In this document: one piece after another, positions 1 to 3,853 of the stretch
How the letters are laid out: each line of letters opens with the position of its first letter
Position numbering within the stretch: the first letter of the stretch is position 1
Source: 2-01-FULL-51-21 sp964348955
Lineage (GTDB): Bacteria > Patescibacteriota > Minisyncoccia > Phycocordibacterales > 2-01-FULL-51-21
Length of the DNA: 5,861 nucleotides
NCBI GenBank assembly: GCA_964348955.1
Contig: CAYGEN010000034.1
Location: forward strand, 1 to 5,861
Reading direction: 5' to 3'
The notes under the pieces: model-generated
Seen by the model: only the letters and a program-made list of their open reading frames with translations
Databases searched by the model: none
Told to the model about the DNA's origin: nothing
Made by a program: the position numbers and the translations under genes

Positions 1-205
1 CTCCGCCGCCGTCGCCCTCCGCATAGGCTATGGATGTAAAAATCGTCACAAAAAAAGAGATGTTGCTATGATGAACAAATGCTTCAAAAATTCGAGTGAA
101 AGAAAAAGTAAAGACAAAGAGTAAGATAGTACACAAAACAAAAAAAGTGCCGCTTACGCGCGTACGCTTTCCTTGTGTTTCTTTCGAATGGTGATCGATA
201 AACAT
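1..205 (-). CDS. N-terminal part of an unknown membrane/exported protein, cut by the left window edge
   Basis: An uninterrupted frame begins at ATG 205-203 and runs 68 codons to the edge without a stop, so only the N-terminus is visible. The protein starts with a charged segment (MFIDHHSKETQGKRTRV, residues 1-17). A hydrophobic stretch follows (about 19-36, rich in F, V, L, T), then a short polar piece with two His (45-46). A second hydrophobic stretch (about 50-60) ends in a small-residue motif, IAYA, directly before EGDGGG. This is either two membrane helices or one helix plus a signal-peptide-like end with cleavage after AYA and a glycine-rich exported region. There is no Shine-Dalgarno site before this ATG, and a terminator-like hairpin ends 6 bases upstream, so a later TTG or GTG start cannot be excluded. 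It is the third minus-strand gene after the sortase. No family is recognised. The DNA is markedly richer in A+T than the neighbouring gene. Confidence 0.6.
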   Translation of the reverse strand, partial: MFIDHHSKETQGKRTRVSGTFFVLCTILLFVFTFSFTRIFEAFVHHSNISFFVTIFTSIAYAEGDGGG

Positions 206-211
206 TGGTAT

Positions 212-251
212 AAAAATGATGGCAGCCCGCTCGTATGAACAGACTGCCATC
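212..251 (-). terminator. Intrinsic terminator-like hairpin after the 339-aa gene
   Basis: On the minus strand GATGGCAG (251-244) and CTGCCATC (225-218) form a perfect 8-bp stem with an 18-base loop. It is followed at once by ATTTTTAT, which gives a U run at 216-212. The place and polarity suit termination of the 339-aa gene transcript, which stops at 289. The long loop is not ideal. The U run ends only 6 bases before the ATG of the next gene, so it could also act as an attenuator rather than a full stop. Confidence 0.6.
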
Positions 252-284
252 TAATTAAAAGAACGGGGAGTGAAGATACTCTCT

Positions 285-306
285 GTTTTCACAGGGTTGT
301 GAAAAC
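285..306 (-). other. Perfect hairpin spanning the stop codon of the 339-aa gene
   Basis: GTTTTCACA and TGTGAAAAC form a 9-bp perfect inverted repeat around a 4-base loop. The TGA stop codon (291-289) lies inside one arm. There is no U run after it on the minus strand, so it is not a standard intrinsic terminator. It may shield the mRNA 3' end or act with the hairpin at 212-251. Confidence 0.5.
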
Positions 307-1308
307 CCCGATGAGTGCGTGGGTATTCATTACACACTGTTTCCCCCACTCGGCAGAAAGAAAGCGAATTTCTTGCTCCTTCGTCAGGGAATCAAGCACG
401 GGTGATAACAATCCGGGAGTGTCACGAATGACAATTCTGATCGTATACGTCAGTGCCTGTTGCTCTTCAAACTGCCGCTCCCACTTGCCTTCTTTGAAGG
501 AAACATCGCCCAACAAAACCTCTTGTGTTATTCCAGTATCCGCATCTCCTTGAAAGAGCGTGACGGTCGCCCGAACAACACGAGTGGAGTGTTTAGCGGC
601 CCCTTCCCGTTCCAAGCGACGAAGAATGCCGCCGTATTTCCTCGCAAACGATTCCTCCTTAAAAACGTCTTTGTTCCGCGCACGCTCTTGGACTTTTTGT
701 ACATATGCATGTATTTCGTCCCGCAGAGCTTTGTCGCGAACTTGACTTAAATCCCACATATGCACCACGAGCTTTCGATACCCCTCGCACAATCTGCCAT
801 TGACTTTGGATACTAAAGACGGCGGCAACGCAGGCTTTGGTATTTCAACGACATTCGTGCAATCCCCCGCAAGAATAATTTTCTGGGTATTTGGGTCAAC
901 CCACACGCCCTCTCCAACTCGCAATGGCCTCTCCCAGCCGGCGAGATCAAGGTCGCATGACTTATTCTTCCGCATAACCATGCGGGTCAGCCGGAAGGTG
1001 CCCGGGGGCTCCACACGCAACTGAAGAGCGTGCAGGAACGCAGGCAACTCGCCGACCGTGCTGATTTTGGAACTAGGATGATACGCACGAATCGCTGCAA
1101 AAAAGTGGAGAGGCGTCGTGCACGCTGATCCACGAATGACGCTATTGCCCGATGGATCGCTTTTAAGCGATTCATCGATTAGCTCGGCAAGTACCTTGTT
1201 AGCTTGGGCTTTGGGCGTGATCTCATACATCATGGGAAGCGCGGCTTGTGCCGAACCTAACCCACCGACGAACGCGAATGCTGCGAGTGCCGCAACAAGA
1301 TACCTCAT
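289..1308 (-). CDS. Secreted protein of unknown function (339 aa) with Sec signal peptide
   Basis: The start is well supported: ATG 1308-1306 has AGGAGG 8 bases upstream. Residues 1-22 form a classical signal peptide: Arg at position 2, a hydrophobic core rich in A, L, F and V, then small residues and AQA before the likely cleavage. The mature part has a first domain (about 60-156) with Cys63, Cys118 and Cys150 and a run reading VWVDPNTQKIILAGDC. A charged, helix-prone segment follows (about 175-240, Cys174). After it comes a beta-strand-like region (about 243-296), and the protein ends around Cys325. Five cysteines in an exported protein may allow disulfides. No C-terminal membrane anchor or LPXTG-type sorting signal is present, so it does not look like a substrate of the upstream sortase. 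The sortase stop lies 77 bases upstream on the same strand with no convincing terminator, so co-transcription is likely. No family was recognised with certainty. Confidence 0.88.
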   Translation of the reverse strand: MRYLVAALAAFAFVGGLGSAQAALPMMYEITPKAQANKVLAELIDESLKSDPSGNSVIRGSACTTPLHFFAAIRAYHPSSKISTVGELPAFLHALQLRVEPPGTFRLTRMVMRKNKSCDLDLAGWERPLRVGEGVWVDPNTQKIILAGDCTNVVEIPKPALPPSLVSKVNGRLCEGYRKLVVHMWDLSQVRDKALRDEIHAYVQKVQERARNKDVFKEESFARKYGGILRRLEREGAAKHSTRVVRATVTLFQGDADTGITQEVLLGDVSFKEGKWERQFEEQQALTYTIRIVIRDTPGLLSPVLDSLTKEQEIRFLSAEWGKQCVMNTHALIGVFTTL

Positions 1309-1316
1309 GTTATTCT

Positions 1317-1322
1317 CCTCCT
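1317..1322 (-). promoter_or_regulatory. Shine-Dalgarno site AGGAGG for the 339-aa secreted protein
   Basis: On the minus strand AGGAGG is followed by 8 bases (AGAATAAC) and the ATG at 1308. It is the strongest ribosome binding site in the window and fixes this start. The other genes lack such a site or have a weak one, which suggests that this one is an internal operon gene and not the first on its transcript. Confidence 0.85.
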
Positions 1323-1385
1323 GTTGGTTGTGAACTCAAAGAACAAAAGAATTTTTTGCGTAAAGCAATCCGCACGCGAGTGAAC

Positions 1386-2027
1386 CTACTGGTTCGCGAG
1401 CGGATGACTTTCAACAAAATCGGCAACAACAACGAAGCGCTCGGTTTTCTTTCCAAAAGAATCGCAGGTGGACAATGTGAGTTGCTGGCGCGTGCTTGTA
1501 AAGTCAACAAGCGCCTCATCAGCATCAACCTTTGCAACCGAAATGATGCGATAACGATGCTCTCGCTCTCCCGAATGTACTAAAATCTCATCGCCAATCT
1601 GCACCTTCTCAAGACGATTGAATGTTTGATACGCAGGATTGCGAATGTTCGGCAGAAAGCTTGAATGCCCGAACAGAAACAAGTTCCTCTCCTCGCCGAG
1701 GAGCCCCGAATCGGGATAGCGCACCGCCCCCTTTGTGAGCTCTGCATCAAGCACTGCCACTGAAGTGCTTTCGGGATTACCAATCGGCGCATCAATACCA
1801 ACTGACGGTATGAAAATGTGAATCGGTTCTTCCGACACGCGCACTGCCCTACTGACACCGCTCTCGTCCGCAGTCGCGACGAGGACGGGTACCAAGGGAG
1901 CATCGAGCATTGCGAGCGCAAGGAGCGATGGGAAGAAAACGACAAAAAACACGGCAAGAAACAAGAAAGGATACCGCAATAGCGGCTTGAGCAATGCCTG
2001 CGCCATCTTGAGAGTCCTCGCCTGCAT
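1386..2027 (-). CDS. Sortase (membrane-anchored cysteine transpeptidase)
   Basis: Sortases cut a sorting motif near the C-terminus of exported proteins and join the protein to an envelope or another subunit. The three catalytic residues are all visible. His121 lies in LFLFGHSSF, Cys188 ends the TLSTC motif (184-188), and Arg197 lies in TERFVVVADF, at the usual spacing after the Cys. Residues about 19-50 form a hydrophobic N-terminal anchor, so the catalytic domain (about 70-206) lies outside the membrane. The length of 213 aa is normal. ATG 2027 fits a leaderless transcript from the promoter at 2034-2061. An in-frame ATG at 2006 has GAGG 9 bases upstream and would shorten the protein by 7 residues, so the exact start is open. 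The exact sortase class was not assigned. No obvious LPXTG substrate is encoded within the window. The two exported proteins downstream and the divergent CARDB protein suggest an envelope role. Confidence 0.93.
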   Translation of the reverse strand: MQARTLKMAQALLKPLLRYPFLFLAVFFVVFFPSLLALAMLDAPLVPVLVATADESGVSRAVRVSEEPIHIFIPSVGIDAPIGNPESTSVAVLDAELTKGAVRYPDSGLLGEERNLFLFGHSSFLPNIRNPAYQTFNRLEKVQIGDEILVHSGEREHRYRIISVAKVDADEALVDFTSTRQQLTLSTCDSFGKKTERFVVVADFVESHPLANQ

Positions 2028-2033
2028 GCCGCA

Positions 2034-2061
2034 AATGTAACCTAAAACTCGTAGCTGTCAA
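2034..2061 (-). promoter_or_regulatory. Candidate promoter for the sortase gene (leaderless)
   Basis: On the minus strand TTGACA (2061-2056), a perfect -35 consensus, is followed by a 16-base spacer and TACATT (2039-2034, 4 of 6 matches to TATAAT). A start of transcription about 7 bases later falls at the A of ATG 2027, so the mRNA would have little or no leader. This is prediction from sequence only. Confidence 0.5.
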
Positions 2062-2103
2062 CCGCCGCAGAGAATAGCACCTCTGCACCTTGCGACCAAA
2101 ACA

Positions 2104-2131
2104 TTGACAAATGCAACATTTAAAGTACCGT
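2104..2131 (+). promoter_or_regulatory. Candidate promoter for the CARDB-type gene
   Basis: TTGACA (2104-2109) is a perfect -35 match. The best-spaced -10 is weak: TACCGT at 2126-2131 with a 16-base spacer. A better hexamer, TACAAC at 2131-2136, sits too far away (21 bases). Transcription would begin near 2138-2141, next to the ATG at 2141, again giving a nearly leaderless mRNA. If so, the in-frame ATG at 2111 lies inside the promoter and is not used. Confidence 0.4.
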
Positions 2132-2140
2132 ACAACTGCA

Positions 2141-2899
2141 ATGCAGATAAACTGGAATGACCGGAGATTGCTCTGGAGCGCGGTGGGGATTCTTACCGCT
2201 CTGATTCTAAGCGCCGTCATGGTTGCCTTGTTTCAGTTTCCAAACATCACGGCAAATGTCAGAGATTTTTTCTCAACAAACATTCAATCTCTTGCGTCGC
2301 TCTTTGGTAGGAATCAAGAATCGCTCACTGCAACACCCTCCGGTGCAAGCACCTCTACGGAAAATCTCTCCACGCTGGCAAAAATCGCCACTTCAGCCGT
2401 ACAAACTCCGGCGCGCGGAAGCGCCGCCCTCACGGCAGGGCAAGAAGAAAGCTCGGTGTATCCGCTTACGGGCGTGGACTCAAGCGCTTCCGCATTACAA
2501 GCAACGTCGACAGATACGCCGAATGGTTTACCCGACCTTGCCGTTTTTATTCGTGAAATCGGAACGCTTGACCGCTCAAAAAATTCTTTCACTGCCACAA
2601 GCACCGTCCATTACGGCGAGCGAGCGGCCATTGCTTTTACCGTACAAAACAATGGAACGGCCGCTTCCGGAACTTGGAGCTTCAACGCAGTGCTTCCTAC
2701 CTATCCGGTGCATACATTTAACTCGGATATCCAGCAATCACTCCTCCCTCTGGAGCGCATTGAGTTTACGCTCGGCTTTGACCAGATTGACACTGGCGGC
2801 GACAAAGTGGCAACCATAGCGGTAAACACCGCGAAAACCGTCCGCGAGTCTGATTATGAAAACAATTCGGCTTCAACAACCTTTGCGTACGCACCCTAA
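2141..2899 (+). CDS. Membrane-anchored protein with a C-terminal CARDB-like domain
   Basis: With the start at 2141 the product has 252 aa. A short cytoplasmic head (MQINWNDRR) precedes one membrane helix (about 11-33). A long Ser/Thr/Ala-rich linker with few strands follows (about 59-129). A beta-rich domain begins at LPDLAV (about 130) and runs to the end. The order PDLAV, then FTVQNNGTAASGTW, then ESDYENNSASTTF near the end is typical of CARDB (cell adhesion related domain found in bacteria), an immunoglobulin-like extracellular fold. The protein is thus inferred to be held in the membrane with the domain outside. It has no enzymatic motif. ATG 2111 in the same frame would add 10 residues. 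I prefer 2141 because of the TTGACA at 2104 and because the 2111 start adds only a polar extension before the helix; neither start has a Shine-Dalgarno site. The gene is divergent from the sortase gene. No sorting motif is seen at its C-terminus. Confidence 0.85.
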   Translation: MQINWNDRRLLWSAVGILTALILSAVMVALFQFPNITANVRDFFSTNIQSLASLFGRNQESLTATPSGASTSTENLSTLAKIATSAVQTPARGSAALTAGQEESSVYPLTGVDSSASALQATSTDTPNGLPDLAVFIREIGTLDRSKNSFTATSTVHYGERAAIAFTVQNNGTAASGTWSFNAVLPTYPVHTFNSDIQQSLLPLERIEFTLGFDQIDTGGDKVATIAVNTAKTVRESDYENNSASTTFAYAP

Positions 2900-3148
2900 C
2901 CCCGCACCACAAAGCTCCTCTCGATAAGCTGATACAGGTATCTTCATTTTGAAAACCTCTCGGTTCGGATCGCTCGCTTCAATAAAGGTTCCTCGGGGCA
3001 TAGCCGCGAGGAATTGTCGGAACTCGCTCCGCTTGTACAATCGCGCAGCAAAGCGCACGGTATTAACCTTTGACAGGCTTCGGCTCGGACGCTGTGTACG
3101 AGCGTACTCGTCCACGCTTTCCTTACAGGAACGGTAAACCTTTCGCAT
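2873..3148 (-). CDS. Doubtful small open frame (91 aa), basic, unknown
   Basis: The minus-strand frame begins at ATG 3148 and ends with TGA at 2873, inside the 3' end of the convergent CARDB-type gene (27-base overlap). The same frame stays open upstream to a TAG within the terminator near 3226, about 118 codons in all, but has no other ATG, GTG or TTG. The product would be rich in Arg, Glu and Ser (for example SKVNTVRFAARLYKRSEF), with no signal peptide, membrane helix or known motif. There is no Shine-Dalgarno site and no clear promoter. In favour of coding: length and a protein-like composition. Against: the overlap, the palindromes within it, and two terminators directly upstream. It may be a decayed gene fragment or chance. 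Confidence 0.25.
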   Translation of the reverse strand: MRKVYRSCKESVDEYARTQRPSRSLSKVNTVRFAARLYKRSEFRQFLAAMPRGTFIEASDPNREVFKMKIPVSAYREELCGAGLGCVRKGC

Positions 3149-3216
3149 TCTGATTACAGAACGCTCAAGGTCTTGCGAAGCTCCAAGTATTCGCTTCTCA
3201 CCTCGCTCGTCGAAAT
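2900..3216. other. 317-base intergenic stretch of unclear function with short palindromes
   Basis: No convincing gene is seen here apart from the doubtful minus-strand frame at 2873-3148. The stretch holds CCTCGGGGC-ATA-GCCGCGAGG (2991-3011, 8 of 9 pairs), GCGC-AGCAAA-GCGC (3044-3057) and GTACG-AG-CGTAC (3096-3107). Base composition is moderately G+C rich up to the A+T-rich terminator. It would be a long 3' untranslated region of the CARDB-type gene if that transcript ends at 3247. No tRNA or other known RNA fold was recognised. Confidence 0.4.
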
Positions 3217-3247
3217 AAAAACTAGGACATTTAATGTCCTAGTTTTT
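3217..3247. terminator. Bidirectional intrinsic terminator
   Basis: AAAAACTAGGACAT (3217-3230) and ATGTCCTAGTTTTT (3234-3247) are perfect reverse complements of 14 bases around the loop TTA. A tract and T tract flank a 9-bp core on both strands, so it can stop transcription from either side. For the plus strand it would end the CARDB-type transcript; for the minus strand it backs up the terminator at 3248-3292. Confidence 0.9.
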
Positions 3248-3292
3248 AAAAAAATAATAGCCACAACACCGCTATAGCATTGTTATGGCTAT
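3248..3292 (-). terminator. Intrinsic terminator of the gyrB-membrane protein transcript
   Basis: On the minus strand ATAGCCATAACA (3292-3281) pairs with TGTTGTGGCTAT (3268-3257) over 12 bp with one G-U pair, around a 12-base loop. TATTTTTTT follows immediately (3256-3248). On the plus strand the same position has a C-A mismatch and no T run, which marks the minus strand as the functional direction. It lies 78 bases after the stop of the 158-aa gene. Confidence 0.88.
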
Positions 3293-3343
3293 ACGGCGAC
3301 CTTACGAACCACTTCCTCGCGCATACATCTCCGCCTACAGAGC

Positions 3344-3369
3344 CCGTGCGAAATTCTGCGCTTGCACGG
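3344..3369 (-). other. Hairpin directly after the stop codon of the 158-aa membrane protein gene
   Basis: CCGTGC (3344-3349) and GCACGG (3364-3369) form a 6-bp inverted repeat that abuts the TAG stop at 3372-3370. The loop is 14 bases and there is no following U run, so it is not itself a terminator. It may be a 3' end structure or chance. Confidence 0.3.
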
Positions 3370-3846
3370 CTAAAGAGTGGGCTCGCGCGGAGTGCGCGCA
3401 CCGATAAGAAGCGCTTCCTTGGCCGCAAAATCACTAAGCGAGCTCGTGGTCGCAATTGTGCGCATAAAGACATCGGTGAGCGCGACTACGAGAGGCACGA
3501 GTATGATAAGTAACAATGTTGCCGACCACTTGCGGCGACGCGACCATGGCCGAAGATTAATTTCGTATCCCAGCACCACCGCGTAGATGCTCGCTGAAAA
3601 TGGCACGACAAGCGCAAGAAAGAAAAGTGCGCCGGAGAACAAATAATTTAAGCCGAGGAGCTCGGCTGAATGCCTAAGCGTATACAAGAGAAAGCGCAGT
3701 GCAACGACAAGGTGCCCGCTGTAGAAGAGCGCGAAATATCCGAAAAAAAGAAAGTAAAATATTGAGAAGAACGAGAGCCAATTCGGCGCAAGATAGAACT
3801 GCAGAACTCGCCGCGGATATGAGGGCTGTTTTTCTTCCCCTGCCAT
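3370..3846 (-). CDS. Small integral membrane protein of unknown function (158 aa)
   Basis: The frame is open further upstream into gyrB, but the sensible start is ATG 3846, 7 bases after the gyrB stop. It gives a polar N-terminus (MAGEEKQPSYPRR) before the first helix. Three hydrophobic segments are clear: about 22-43 (very rich in F and Y), 68-93, and 107-127. The loop between helices 2 and 3 carries a basic cluster, RPWSRRRKW (about 99-107), which should stay in the cytoplasm by the positive-inside rule. The C-terminal 30 residues are polar. No catalytic motif or family is recognised. No Shine-Dalgarno site precedes the ATG, so translation is probably coupled to gyrB termination. The small gap and the shared terminator at 3248-3292 make this one transcript with gyrB; that alone does not prove a DNA-related function. 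Confidence 0.8.
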   Translation of the reverse strand: MAGEEKQPSYPRRVLQFYLAPNWLSFFSIFYFLFFGYFALFYSGHLVVALRFLLYTLRHSAELLGLNYLFSGALFFLALVVPFSASIYAVVLGYEINLRPWSRRRKWSATLLLIILVPLVVALTDVFMRTIATTSSLSDFAAKEALLIGARTPREPTL

Positions 3847-3853
3847 AACCAGT

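Noticed and set aside
1382..1395. GAACC-TACT-GGTTC hairpin at the sortase stop codon as a terminator
   Set aside because: The stem is only 5 bp and is not followed by a U run on the minus strand; it could be chance.
2961..2978. GGTTCGGATC resembling a tRNA T-arm
   Set aside because: The flanking bases do not pair as a T stem, and no acceptor or anticodon arm is found at the right distance on either strand.
3070..3098. TTGACA on the plus strand as a promoter in the unclear stretch
   Set aside because: No acceptable -10 box lies 16-18 bases downstream, and no credible gene follows before the terminator.
2949..3137. Plus-strand 62-codon frame
   Set aside because: It has no ribosome site, no motif and a composition like a shadow of the longer minus-strand frame.
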